Assembly (NCBI RefSeq): GCF_000166055.1
Contig: NC_014664.1
Location: 2,883,501-2,947,500 of the forward strand
Length of the DNA stretch: 64,000 nucleotides
Direction: 5' to 3'
Source: Rhodomicrobium vannielii ATCC 17100
GTDB taxonomy: Bacteria; Pseudomonadota; Alphaproteobacteria; Rhizobiales; Rhodomicrobiaceae
The notes beneath the pieces were generated by a model. It had not been told where the DNA came from. It ran no database searches and worked only from the letters and a program-made list of their open reading frames with translations. Of the stretch, positions 38,362 to 46,542 are shown in pieces. The stretch's first letter is position 1. Every line of letters starts with the position of its first letter. Made by a program: the position numbers and the translations under genes.

Positions 38362-39194
38362 GCGCTTGCCTCCCGTGCCGCGATGGCGTCGAGCACCGCC
38401 GCGCGAAGCTCTGGCGTGACGCGCGGCCGCACGCCAAACCAAAGCTCGAAGCCCGGCGCGGCCTGATGCAGCAGCATGCCGAGGCCGTCCACCGCGTGAA
38501 GGCCGCGTGCGCGCGCCTGCGCCAGAAGCGGCGTTTCGAGCGGCGTATAGACGATGTCGTTCACGGTCGCGTTGGCGGCCACCGGCGACAGGTCGATGTC
38601 GAGCGGCGGCTGGCCCTTCATGCCGAGTGTCGAGGTGTTGACGATGAAATGCGCGCCGTCGAGCGCCGCCGGAAGGTCGTTAAGCGCGAAACTTGTCGCG
38701 GGCGGAAACTCGGCGGCCAGAGCGTCGGCCGTCGCCTTCGTGCGGTTGACGATGCGGATTTCGGCGAAGCCGCGCTCGATCAGCGCCCAAACGATGGCTC
38801 GCGCCGCGCCGCCCGCGCCGATCACCACCGCGGCGCCCGACTTGTCCCAGTCGGGTGCCTGCTCGTCGAGATTGGCAAGAAAACCAAAGGCGTCTGTGTT
38901 CGCGCCGTGAAGTTTTCCACCATCGAGCCACAGCGTATTCACAGCACCGATGGCTTCCGCCGCCGCGTCGCGCATGTCGGCAAGTCGGAACGCTTCGAGC
39001 TTGTGCGGCACGGTGACGTTGCCGCCTGCAAGCCCTGCCGCCGCGAAGCCGCGAACGAAATCCGCGAAATCCTTCGGCTCGACCGCCGCCTTGCCATACT
39101 CGCCCGCGATGCCGTGTTCGCGCAGCCAGAAGCCGTGGATCACGGGTGAAAGCGAATGCGATATCGGCCAGCCAATAACACAGGCGCGTTTCAT
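38358..39194 (-). CDS. aroE: Shikimate dehydrogenase (NADP+)
   Basis: Reduces 3-dehydroshikimate in aromatic amino acid synthesis. It has 278 residues. Substrate motif SHSLSPVIHGFWLREHG with the catalytic Lys in GGNVTVPHKLEAF. The NADP-binding fold is VVIGAGGAARAIVWALI with the basic NRTKA after it. It lies 13 nt after maf and overlaps coaE. Confidence 0.96.
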   Translation of the reverse strand: MKRACVIGWPISHSLSPVIHGFWLREHGIAGEYGKAAVEPKDFADFVRGFAAAGLAGGNVTVPHKLEAFRLADMRDAAAEAIGAVNTLWLDGGKLHGANTDAFGFLANLDEQAPDWDKSGAAVVIGAGGAARAIVWALIERGFAEIRIVNRTKATADALAAEFPPATSFALNDLPAALDGAHFIVNTSTLGMKGQPPLDIDLSPVAANATVNDIVYTPLETPLLAQARARGLHAVDGLGMLLHQAAPGFELWFGVRPRVTPELRAAVLDAIAAREASA

Positions 39195-39207
39195 GGCCGC
39201 CCCCTCC

Positions 39208-39810
39208 CTACTTCTTCAGCACCGAAATGCGGCGAAGCTCCTCAAGCAGCGGAACGATGGGCATGCCGAGGATGGTGAAATAGTCGCCCTTCACTTCGGA
39301 GAAGAGATGAATGCCGAGGCCCTCGATATGATACGCGCCGACGGACGTTTGCACGCCCTCGCCCGCCGTCTCCATATACCAGTCGAGGAAGTCATCGGTG
39401 AAATCGCGCATCGTGAGCGTCGCCGTGTCGACGAATTGCGCGACATGCCCCCCATGCAGAAGCACCGCCGCCGAGTGAAGCTGATGCTGGCGGCCGCGCA
39501 GCTTCAGGAGCTGGCCGCGCGCCTCCTCCTGGCTCCGCGGTTTCTGCAAGATTTCGTTGCCGACCGCGAGCACCTGATCGGCGCCGATGACGATCGCGCC
39601 CGGCTCCGCTTCGAGCACGTTGTCCGCCTTCAGCCGCGCAAGCGCGAGCGCCACATCGGGCGGCGCGATGTTGCGGGCAAAGTGCTTGTGCTCCTCCGCC
39701 TCATCGACCATCGAAGGTTGCGTATGAAAGCGCAGCCCCGCGCTCGCAAGGATTGCCGCGCGCGTCGGGCTCGCGGACGCGAGGATAATTTCAGGATAAT
39801 CCGATTGCAT
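39208..39810 (-). CDS. Maf-family nucleotide pyrophosphatase
   Basis: Likely house-cleaning hydrolase of non-canonical or methylated nucleoside triphosphates. It has 200 residues. The N-terminal ILASASPTRAAILASAGL is the Maf signature; the GADQVLAVGNEIL and WYMETAGEGVQTSVGAYHIE segments contain the catalytic and ring-contacting residues. Whether it prefers dTTP/UTP or m7GTP cannot be told confidently from these motifs. Position between ppsR and aroE is conserved. Confidence 0.9.
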   Translation of the reverse strand: MQSDYPEIILASASPTRAAILASAGLRFHTQPSMVDEAEEHKHFARNIAPPDVALALARLKADNVLEAEPGAIVIGADQVLAVGNEILQKPRSQEEARGQLLKLRGRQHQLHSAAVLLHGGHVAQFVDTATLTMRDFTDDFLDWYMETAGEGVQTSVGAYHIEGLGIHLFSEVKGDYFTILGMPIVPLLEELRRISVLKK

Positions 39811-39862
39811 GCGCCGATTAGGTACCTTTTCCGAAATCCCGCCTGAGCGAAGTGCTCATTTT

Positions 39863-40750
39863 CTAGCTACGGTTACCCTCATAGATCGCGATGATCTGAG
39901 CGGCAGTTTCCTCAATTGATTTTCTCGTCACATCGACAAACTGCCAGCGATTTTGCGAGCAAAGTCTCTTCGTGAACGCTATTTCGTTCTTTATAACGTC
40001 GGTATCGACGTAATCTTCGAAATTATTGCTGTTCAGAGCAAGCAACCTGTTGCGCCTGATCTCCGAAAGCCGTTCCGCGCTTGCGACGAGGCCGATGACG
40101 AACGCGGTCTTGAGGTTCGTGAGGTTCGGCGGCGGCGGGATGTTCGGCACGAGCGAGACGTTCGCGGTCTTGTAGCCGCGGTTCGCCAGATAGATGCTTG
40201 TCGGCGTTTTCGAGGTGCGGCTTGCGCCCACGAGCACGATGTCGGCCTTGTCGAGATCGTCCGTGCGCTGGCTGTCGTCATGCGCGAGCGTGTAGTTCAT
40301 AGCCTCGATGCGGCGGAAATAATCGGCGTCGAGCGTGTGCTGCGCCGCGACGACCGGGCGGGACGGCATCTTCAGATAATCCTCGAACGCCTTCAGAACG
40401 GGCCGGAGCACCGGCACGCACGGCACGCCAAGCTCATCGCAGCGCTTTTCCAGAAGCTCCGCCAGATGGGGATTTGCGAGCGTGAACAGAACGATACCCG
40501 GCGACGCCTCGATATGCTGCAACACGACGGCAAGTTGACGCGGGTTGCGCACGAGCGGGTGCATGTGCCGGTTCGGTTTAGCACCCGGAATACGCACCAC
40601 GGCTGCCTTCGCCATGGTCGTCAGCGTCTCTCCGGAGGCGTCTGAGACGAGATGAAGATGGAAGTGCTTTGCGGCGGGTATAGCTGTTAATTCTGGGGAT
40701 GAAGCGGCCTTTTCGCCGCCTTGCTCGGGCTTGGCATTTTCCGGGGCCAT
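39863..40750 (-). CDS. ppsR: PEP synthase/PPDK regulatory kinase-pyrophosphorylase
   Basis: Bifunctional serine/threonine kinase and phosphorylase (DUF299) that controls phosphoenolpyruvate synthase or pyruvate phosphate dikinase. It has 295 residues from ATG 40750, chosen because GGAGG lies 6 nt upstream; an upstream codon at 40783 is in frame. Motifs: HLHLVSDASGETL and VGASRTSKTPTSIYLANRG (the P-loop-like ADP site). It is the first gene leftward of the candidate origin. Confidence 0.93.
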   Translation of the reverse strand: MAPENAKPEQGGEKAASSPELTAIPAAKHFHLHLVSDASGETLTTMAKAAVVRIPGAKPNRHMHPLVRNPRQLAVVLQHIEASPGIVLFTLANPHLAELLEKRCDELGVPCVPVLRPVLKAFEDYLKMPSRPVVAAQHTLDADYFRRIEAMNYTLAHDDSQRTDDLDKADIVLVGASRTSKTPTSIYLANRGYKTANVSLVPNIPPPPNLTNLKTAFVIGLVASAERLSEIRRNRLLALNSNNFEDYVDTDVIKNEIAFTKRLCSQNRWQFVDVTRKSIEETAAQIIAIYEGNRS

Positions 40751-41069
40751 TGAGTCCTCCACGCCAATTAAAAAAGAACGCACAGCTCGTGACGCTCTGG
40801 AAAAAAAGCCCTTGGTTCTTACCCGGCTCGCGACCTGCGCTGAGTCTTCACAGGTTGTTCCCTACGTTATTCATTGCTGAGAGGGGCAAAGCAAGGCTAA
40901 AGAGCAAGGATGAAAGCCCCCGCGACCGCGATTTTTCAACAGATCTCGCCGCGACGGATCGGTAGGAGAACGGACTCTCCAAACCAGGGGAAGAACGCGG
41001 CACAACGCGATGTTTCCGCAAGTTGCCCCCCCTAAGAGAAACAACAGAACCTAAGATGGAATCTTATTG
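40751..41069. other. Divergent ppsR-hemE spacer, positional candidate for oriC
   Basis: 319 nt with no gene. In Caulobacter and several Rhizobiales the chromosome origin lies immediately beside hemE in this same gene order. It contains A-rich patches (CCAATTAAAAAAGAACG and GGAAAAAAAGCCC) and only weak DnaA-box resemblances (for example TTTTCAACA, 7 of 9; TTATTCATT, 6 of 9). No strong DnaA box or CtrA site was seen, so the call rests on synteny and on gene directions diverging here. Confidence 0.45.
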
Positions 41070-42116
41070 ATGAACATCGCCGCTGAAACGCCGAAGACCG
41101 AACCGAAGTTCCTTGCCGCGCTGAAGGGCACCGCCCACAAGGCGCCCCCCATGTGGCTCATGCGGCAGGCGGGACGCTATCTCGCCGAGTATCGCGAAGT
41201 GCGTTCGCAGGCGGGTTCGTTCCTGAACCTCTGTTACAATCCCGAACTGGCCGCGGAAGTGACTCTCCAGCCGATCCGCCGCTTCGACTTCGATGCCGCG
41301 ATCATCTTCTCGGACATCCTCGTCGTGCCGCACGCTCTCGGCCAGCATCTCGAATTCCGCGAAGGCGAGGGCCCGCATCTCGATCCCATCACGAGCCTCG
41401 CCGATCTCTCGAAGCTCTCCGTCGAGAAGGCGAAGTCCACGTTTTCCATCGTGTACGAGGCGATCGATCGCACCATCTCCGGGCTTGGCGATCGGACCCC
41501 GCTGATCGGCTTCTGCGGCGCGCCGTGGACCGTGGCGAGCTACATGGTCGAAGGCCACGGGTCGAGCGACTATCGCGCTGCGAAGCTCCTCGCCTATCGC
41601 GAACCGGAGACCTTCAAGGCCATCCTCGATATGCTCGTGGAAGCCTCGGCCATGTATCTCATCGGTCAGGCGAATGCGGGTGCTCGCGCTCTGCAAATCT
41701 TCGATAGCTGGGCCAGCGCGCTCGCCGACAACGACTTCGACGCCTTCGTGATCGAGCCGACCGCCGAGATCGTGAAGCGCGTGAAGGCCGTCCACCCGAA
41801 CGTGCCGATCATCGGCTTCCCGCGCGGCGCCTCGCCGAAATACGCCGATTACGTGGCCCGCACCGGCGTCGATGCCCTCGGCTGCGACACGGCAGCGCCG
41901 CTTCCCACGATTGCGGCCCAGCAGGACAAGGTCACCGTGCAGGGTAATCTCGATCCGCTGTTGCTGCTTGCGGGCGGCGATGCTATGGACCGGCGTGTGA
42001 ACGCGATCCTTGAGGCTCTGGCTCCGAAGCCGTACGTCTTCAATCTCGGTCACGGAATCCTTCCGGATACGCCCATCGAACACGTCGAGCGTCTCATCCG
42101 TACGGTGCGCGGCTGA
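41070..42116 (+). CDS. hemE: Uroporphyrinogen decarboxylase
   Basis: Decarboxylates uroporphyrinogen III to coproporphyrinogen III. It has 348 residues. Signatures PPMWLMRQAGRYLAEYREV near the N-terminus (Arg residues of the active site) and GFCGAPWTVASYMVEG. The C-terminal YVFNLGHGILPDTPIEHVE is typical. ATG 41070 was chosen over the adjacent TTG at 41067. It is followed by hemJ, so haem synthesis genes are linked. Confidence 0.97.
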   Translation: MNIAAETPKTEPKFLAALKGTAHKAPPMWLMRQAGRYLAEYREVRSQAGSFLNLCYNPELAAEVTLQPIRRFDFDAAIIFSDILVVPHALGQHLEFREGEGPHLDPITSLADLSKLSVEKAKSTFSIVYEAIDRTISGLGDRTPLIGFCGAPWTVASYMVEGHGSSDYRAAKLLAYREPETFKAILDMLVEASAMYLIGQANAGARALQIFDSWASALADNDFDAFVIEPTAEIVKRVKAVHPNVPIIGFPRGASPKYADYVARTGVDALGCDTAAPLPTIAAQQDKVTVQGNLDPLLLLAGGDAMDRRVNAILEALAPKPYVFNLGHGILPDTPIEHVERLIRTVRG

Positions 42117-42222
42117 GGCCGTTGCGCTCAATCGGACCTCCGAAAGATAACGAATCGATCTATAGCGAGATCGGGAGCGCCAAAATCGTGGCGCTCCGAA
42201 ACCCGCCCGCGAACGGCCTGCC

Positions 42223-42675
42223 ATGATCAGCCTCATGAACGACGCCTACCTGTACCTCAAGTCCTTCCACCTGATCGCGGCCTTCGCGTGGATGGCGGGC
42301 CTGTTCTATCTGCCGAGGCTTTACATTTATCACGCTGAGGTTGGGGTCGGCACGCCGCAGTCCGAGATGTTCAAGGTGATGGAACGCCGTCTCCTCAAGG
42401 CGATCATGAACCCGGCGATGATCGTCACCGTGGGCCTCGGCCTGTGGCTCGCCTTCGTCACCGACTATATCGACTGGCGCAATGCGCCGTGGCTCCACGC
42501 GAAAATCGTCCTGGTTATCGGTTTGCTGATCATTCACGGTTTCCTCGCCAAATGGCGCAAGGATTTCGAAGCCGACCGCATCCCGCACAGCACGCGCTTC
42601 TTCAGGATCATAAACGAAGTTCCGACGTTGCTTCTGATCGGCATCGTCCTGCTCGTTATCGTGAAGCCCTACTAA
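42223..42675 (+). CDS. hemJ: Protoporphyrinogen IX oxidase HemJ
   Basis: Membrane haem-synthesis enzyme. It has 150 residues and four predicted transmembrane helices. The family pattern KSFHLIAAFAWMAGLFYLPR followed by LYIYH contains the conserved His. Further stretches: KAIMNPAMIVTVGLGLWLAF and WLHAKIVLVIGLLIIHGF. It lies 106 nt after hemE and is probably co-transcribed. Confidence 0.93.
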   Translation: MISLMNDAYLYLKSFHLIAAFAWMAGLFYLPRLYIYHAEVGVGTPQSEMFKVMERRLLKAIMNPAMIVTVGLGLWLAFVTDYIDWRNAPWLHAKIVLVIGLLIIHGFLAKWRKDFEADRIPHSTRFFRIINEVPTLLLIGIVLLVIVKPY

Positions 42676-42713
42676 CGGTCTTTCTCCCGGGAAAACATGA
42701 GACCGCCGTTTTT
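42676..42713 (+). terminator. Weak terminator-like hairpin between hemJ and rho
   Basis: CGGTCT and AGACCG pair around an 18-nt loop and are followed by CCGTTTTT, starting at the hemJ stop. It precedes a 224-nt rho leader, where Rho commonly represses its own synthesis. Long loop, so efficiency is doubtful. Confidence 0.45.
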
Positions 42714-42937
42714 CACGTCTTTGCGAATGGCGCAAACGCTGCTATATTAGCGTTTGTCGTCAGTTTCCGACATTTGCCGTTCCAAGATCGGTCACCCCGA
42801 TCCCGCATTTGAGTGAAGCAGCCGCGATCTGCCCTCCAGACAAGACAAGCGGCTCAGCGCACGTCCTCACCTCCCCCGGTTCGCGGGCCCACCGTCCGCG
42901 CCAACCCACACTCCCCCGAAAAAAGTCGTCGACCATC

Positions 42938-44203
42938 ATGCAAGAAATGAAGCTTCAAGACCTCAAAGTTAAGTCCCCGACGGAACTTCTTGCGGTCGCC
43001 GAGGAATTTGCCGTCGAGAACGCGAGCGCGCTCCGCAAGCAGGAGCTTATGTTTGCGATCCTGAAGCAACTCGCGGCGCGTGACATCGAGATCACCGGCA
43101 TTGGCGTCGTGGAAACCTTGCAGGACGGGTTCGGCTTCCTCCGGTCGCCGGACTCGAATTACCTTCCGGGGCCGGACGATATCTATGTCAGCCCGAGCCA
43201 GATAAGGCGCTTCGGCCTGCGGACGGGCGACACCGTCGAAGGGCAGATCCGAGGGCCGAAAGACGGCGAGCGCTATTTTGCGCTGCTCAAGGTCAACAAG
43301 ATCAATTTCGACGACCCGGAGAAGATCCGCCACAAGGTCCACTTCGACAATCTGACGCCGCTTTATCCGAACGACTGGCTGAAGATGGAGACGGACCCGC
43401 CGCACTCGAAAGATTTGAGCGCGCGCGTCATCGACATCGTGGCGCCGCTCGGCAAGGGCCAGCGCGGCCTGATCGTTGCGCCGCCGCGTACCGGTAAAAC
43501 CGTACTGCTCCAAAATATCGCGCACTCGATCACGGCAAATCACCCCGAGTGCTACCTGATCGTTCTTCTCATCGACGAGCGCCCGGAAGAAGTGACCGAC
43601 ATGCAGCGCTCGGTGCGCGGCGAGGTCATCAGCTCCACTTTCGACGAACCCGCGTCGCGCCACGTTCAGGTGGCCGAAATGGTCATCGAGAAGGCAAAGC
43701 GCCTCGTTGAGCACAAGCTCGACGTTGTCATCCTGCTCGACAGCATCACCCGCCTCGGGCGCGCCTACAACACCGTGGTGCCGTCCTCCGGCAAGGTGCT
43801 CACCGGCGGCGTGGACGCGAACGCGCTGCAGCGCCCGAAGCGCTTTTTCGGCGCGGCCCGCAATATCGAGGAAGGCGGCTCGCTCACCATCATCGCGACG
43901 GCGCTGGTCGAAACCGGCAGCCGCATGGATGAGGTGATCTTTGAGGAGTTCAAGGGCACCGGCAACTCGGAACTCGTGCTCGACCGCAAAGTCGCCGACA
44001 AGCGCGTATTCCCGGCGATGGACATCGCGAAGTCTGGCACCCGTAAGGAAGAACTGCTCGTTCCGCAGGCGCAGCTTCGCAAGATGTATGTGCTGCGGCG
44101 CATCCTGAACCCGATGGGTCCGATGGACGGCATCGAGTTCCTGCTCGATAAGCTTCGCCAGACGAAGTCCAACGGCGACTTCTTCGACTCGATGAATACG
44201 TAA
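42938..44203 (+). CDS. rho: Transcription termination factor Rho
   Basis: Hexameric RNA helicase. It has 421 residues from ATG 42938, giving the standard start [19 protein letters not shown]; the frame extends to 42809 without homology. The RNA-binding cold-shock-like domain contains [20 protein letters not shown]. The P-loop is [16 protein letters not shown], Walker B region [19 protein letters not shown]. It completes the hemE-hemJ-rho order beside the presumed origin. Confidence 0.97.
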   Translation: MQEMKLQDLKVKSPTELLAVAEEFAVENASALRKQELMFAILKQLAARDIEITGIGVVETLQDGFGFLRSPDSNYLPGPDDIYVSPSQIRRFGLRTGDTVEGQIRGPKDGERYFALLKVNKINFDDPEKIRHKVHFDNLTPLYPNDWLKMETDPPHSKDLSARVIDIVAPLGKGQRGLIVAPPRTGKTVLLQNIAHSITANHPECYLIVLLIDERPEEVTDMQRSVRGEVISSTFDEPASRHVQVAEMVIEKAKRLVEHKLDVVILLDSITRLGRAYNTVVPSSGKVLTGGVDANALQRPKRFFGAARNIEEGGSLTIIATALVETGSRMDEVIFEEFKGTGNSELVLDRKVADKRVFPAMDIAKSGTRKEELLVPQAQLRKMYVLRRILNPMGPMDGIEFLLDKLRQTKSNGDFFDSMNT

Positions 44204-44251
44204 GCGCGGGCGGGCCGCATCGGTCGCCTTGCGACAATTCCACAAACGCAG

Positions 44252-44275
44252 AAGGTCGGGTTATCCGGCCTTTTT
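44252..44275 (+). terminator. Intrinsic terminator of rho
   Basis: AAGGTCGG pairs with CCGGCCTT (one T-G wobble) around a 5-nt loop and runs into TTTTT, 48 nt after the rho stop codon. Confidence 0.85.
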
Positions 44276-44436
44276 GCTGTCTGCGGGCAAGAGCGTGGGG
44301 CATAGAGGGAGAAAGCGGGCGGCCCGGGCTTATGCCGGGAGCATTAAGTTGCCGGATATCGGAGAACTGCTCGGGCCTCATTGCCGACGAGCGAAAACCT
44401 AACTCCTGAATAAGCGTCGCTTGAGATCAGCGCGCT

Positions 44437-44727
44437 CTAGCTACTCTCGAACTCCGCAATGGCCCGCAGAAGCGCTTCCGGCACAGGTTCCGCCAGGATA
44501 TCGCTCCCGATCTGTGCCAGCTGCTTTTCGATTTGCCGCATTTCCTCAACTTCAGAAGCGAGCGCGGGATTGTCTTTGAGATGGGCCTCGAACGCGGCGA
44601 GTTCTTCTCCGAGAAGCTCACCGTCGAGATAGGCCGACACGATTATGGGAAGCCGGTCGTTCTGAAATGTGGCCGACGACGAATTGTCGGGCTCCAGGAC
44701 AGGCTTCGGTTGCTCTCTCATTTGCAT
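44437..44727 (-). CDS. Anti-sigma-factor-like small protein without zinc ligands
   Basis: 96 residues, soluble. The stretch IIVSAYLDGELLGEELAAFE followed by AHLKDNPALASEVEEM resembles the zinc-binding anti-sigma domain (YLDGEL...HL..CP.C), but the Cys residues are replaced and no His/Cys cluster remains. No membrane helix follows. No sigma factor gene is adjacent, so regulatory function is a guess based on the pattern. The ribosome site is not obvious. Confidence 0.6.
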   Translation of the reverse strand: MQMREQPKPVLEPDNSSSATFQNDRLPIIVSAYLDGELLGEELAAFEAHLKDNPALASEVEEMRQIEKQLAQIGSDILAEPVPEALLRAIAEFESS

Positions 44728-44891
44728 ATTACATACGGGGTTTAGATTTCAGTAGCCAGGCGAACCTAACAACGCCCTCCGAAATCTGTTCCCTCACCCG
44801 CCCAATAATAGTGATATCTCGTCGACCTTGAGGCAACAAAGGCGGAAAGGCAAGCCCTCTGGACTCCGTTTTGGGTAAGGTTAAGGCTTCC

Positions 44892-45329
44892 CTAAGCGGC
44901 GGACCCACCTGGGTTGGGTCGGTTGTCCCGCAATCGCTTGTCGCGCCGTGGATTCTTGACGCGTCCCTGCCCCGTCGGCCCCTCGCGATTTTCAGACAGG
45001 CGCCGATCGTTTTTCGGATCCTTGACGCGGCCTTGCCCAGTCGGCCCTTCGCGATTGCTTGAAAGCCGCTTGTCCCGATCGGGATCCTTGACACGGCCCT
45101 GACCTGTCGGCCCCGGCCTGTTCGAGGCAAGTCGGCGATCCTGAGCGGTGTCCTTGACGCGGCCCTGCCCCGTCGGACCCGCGCGATTTTGCGCCAATCG
45201 TCGGTCATTGCTCGGATCTTTGACGCGGCCTTGGCCACCTTGCTTGACGCGCGCGGTCGTATTCATTGCTGCTTTCTCGGTCGTACGTCGGGGAATGATC
45301 CCGTCGTCTTGTTCTTTCCCGGCAGACAT
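44892..45329 (-). CDS. Basic 22-residue tandem-repeat protein
   Basis: 145 residues from ATG 45329 (an in-frame TTG at 45341 and ATG at 45266 are alternatives). Five tandem copies of a 22-residue unit of the type GQGRVKDPxxDRRLxxNRxG form almost the whole C-terminal two-thirds. The protein is very rich in Arg, Lys, Asn, Gly and Pro, with almost no hydrophobic core, so it is likely disordered and may bind nucleic acid or act in desiccation or stress tolerance. That is inference; I know no named family. It sits alone ahead of a long spacer. Confidence 0.7.
   Translation of the reverse strand: MSAGKEQDDGIIPRRTTEKAAMNTTARVKQGGQGRVKDPSNDRRLAQNRAGPTGQGRVKDTAQDRRLASNRPGPTGQGRVKDPDRDKRLSSNREGPTGQGRVKDPKNDRRLSENREGPTGQGRVKNPRRDKRLRDNRPNPGGSAA
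44907..45236 (-). repeat. Five tandem 66-bp coding repeats
   Basis: Each unit encodes 22 residues. GQGRVK is invariant in all five units, followed by D/N, a Pro in four units, then D(R/K)RL and NR at fixed positions. DNA identity is high around the GQGRVKD codons and lower in the variable positions, suggesting amplification followed by divergence. Confidence 0.85.
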
Positions 45330-45938
45330 GCGGGTATCCAAGTCTCCGTTTGAGCCGGGGCTGTAATATTTCCCCTAAAGCGTGTTGACCTAATAGACAA
45401 CCCGCCTCTCGGCAAATCACCCTCAATCGATTATTAAATATCGTATAGATCGGGTATTGGGCTGCAGGCTATATCTAAAATTGGCATACACTATGCAGCT
45501 GTAACCGCGCAATTTGCACCGTTGTTCACGCCTAATGTGCCATCATAAATACTCACTGACAACAAAACGATACAGGCGAAATCAGGTCAAGGATACGATG
45601 ACCCTTGATGCTTGGGTCGCCAATTTCTGCACATTACCGTGATGAAAAATAACGCGGTCGGCAGCTTCGTTGCGCATGTGTTAGTTTTTTTTGATCGGCG
45701 GCGGTCCCGACGCGGGACGTTATGTCGCGTCGACTGTATACCAGCCCAAAAGCCAATGCCAGCGCTTTGTGTGCGTTATCGCGCTGCGAACGCTTTGAGT
45801 GCGCACACTATTATCGGGTTATTGGTCTGACCAAAGGATCTCGGTGAGAGCGGCTATGCGGCTACCCGGGGTGCGATGCACCCGCTGCGGCGGCTTCTGA
45901 TGAAATCGGTCGCACCCCGCCCTCGAAATGCATCCGCA
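45330..45938. other. Long A+T-richer spacer with no supportable gene
   Basis: About 610 nt. It contains AT-rich stretches (TTATTAAATATCGTATAGAT), a GTCCCG-ACG-CGGGAC inverted repeat at 45704-45718 and a TTTTTTTT run just before it. I found no protein, tRNA or convincing DnaA boxes. It could hold promoters for the repeat protein, a small RNA, or remnants of transferred DNA. Confidence 0.5.
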
Positions 45939-45972
45939 CAAAAAAGCGCCGAGGTTCGAAAACCACGGCGCT
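45939..45972 (-). terminator. Intrinsic terminator of the cache-domain gene
   Basis: On the minus strand AGCGCCGTGGTT and AACCTCGGCGCT pair (one T-T mismatch) around TTCG and are followed by TTTTT, 48 nt beyond the stop at 46020. Confidence 0.88.
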
Positions 45973-46019
45973 CGAATGATCTGTATATTTGAATACGACG
46001 CCTTGGCGTCGCGGCTGTA

Positions 46020-46472
46020 TTACTTGTAGTAGCCGACGCCGCAGATCTGGCCGCCTGCCTTCGTGACATACGTCACCTTCTCAACCGGCTCGGTCTGGCC
46101 GGGGCGCGGGAACCAGTAATCGACTTCCGCAAATTTGCCTTCCGCCGCATTCTTGATCAGCTCTTCGCCGAGCTTCTTGCCCTTCTTGTCCACGAGATCG
46201 GCAAGCTTGGTGCCGCGAAGCTTCTCGTTCGCATGCGCCGTGAACACGTTGTCAGCGCCGCCCGCGCAGAAAACGTAAAGGTCGCGGTCGCGGAAACCGC
46301 CGGTCGGATTGTTGAAGTCTTCGATCGCCTTCTTCTCGTCGGCCTTGACCGCCGTTACGGCCTTTTCAAGCAAAGCCTTGGCTTCAGGAGCAGTCCCCGA
46401 AGCTTGGGCGAGCGCGCCACCCGTAAAAGTGATCGTCGCCGCGAAAACGCCTGCCAAGAAAGAACGAAGCAT
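46020..46472 (-). CDS. Secreted single-cache-domain protein
   Basis: 150 residues from ATG 46472, with GGAGG upstream. Signal peptide MLRSFLAGVFAATITFTGGA ending near ALAQ. The mature part is a cache type-2 domain (TAVKADEKKAIEDFNNPTGG, RDRDLYVFC, and EVDYWFPRPGQTEPVEKVTY). Such periplasmic proteins bind small organic ligands but have no signalling domain here. It ends in a good terminator. Confidence 0.85.
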   Translation of the reverse strand: MLRSFLAGVFAATITFTGGALAQASGTAPEAKALLEKAVTAVKADEKKAIEDFNNPTGGFRDRDLYVFCAGGADNVFTAHANEKLRGTKLADLVDKKGKKLGEELIKNAAEGKFAEVDYWFPRPGQTEPVEKVTYVTKAGGQICGVGYYK

Positions 46473-46542
46473 CTTTTCCTCCAATTTTGATTATCTGGTT
46501 TGATGCCATTCTTTTAGACAGGAGCGGAGGCGCTGCTTCAAC

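Noticed and set aside
44907-45236. Regular repeats considered as a CRISPR array
   Set aside because: The units are contiguous 66-bp coding repeats without unique spacers and the reading frame is kept throughout; no cas genes nearby.
45330-45938. AT-richer spacer considered as the replication origin
   Set aside because: No DnaA boxes or diagnostic neighbours; the hemE spacer fits the known gene order better.
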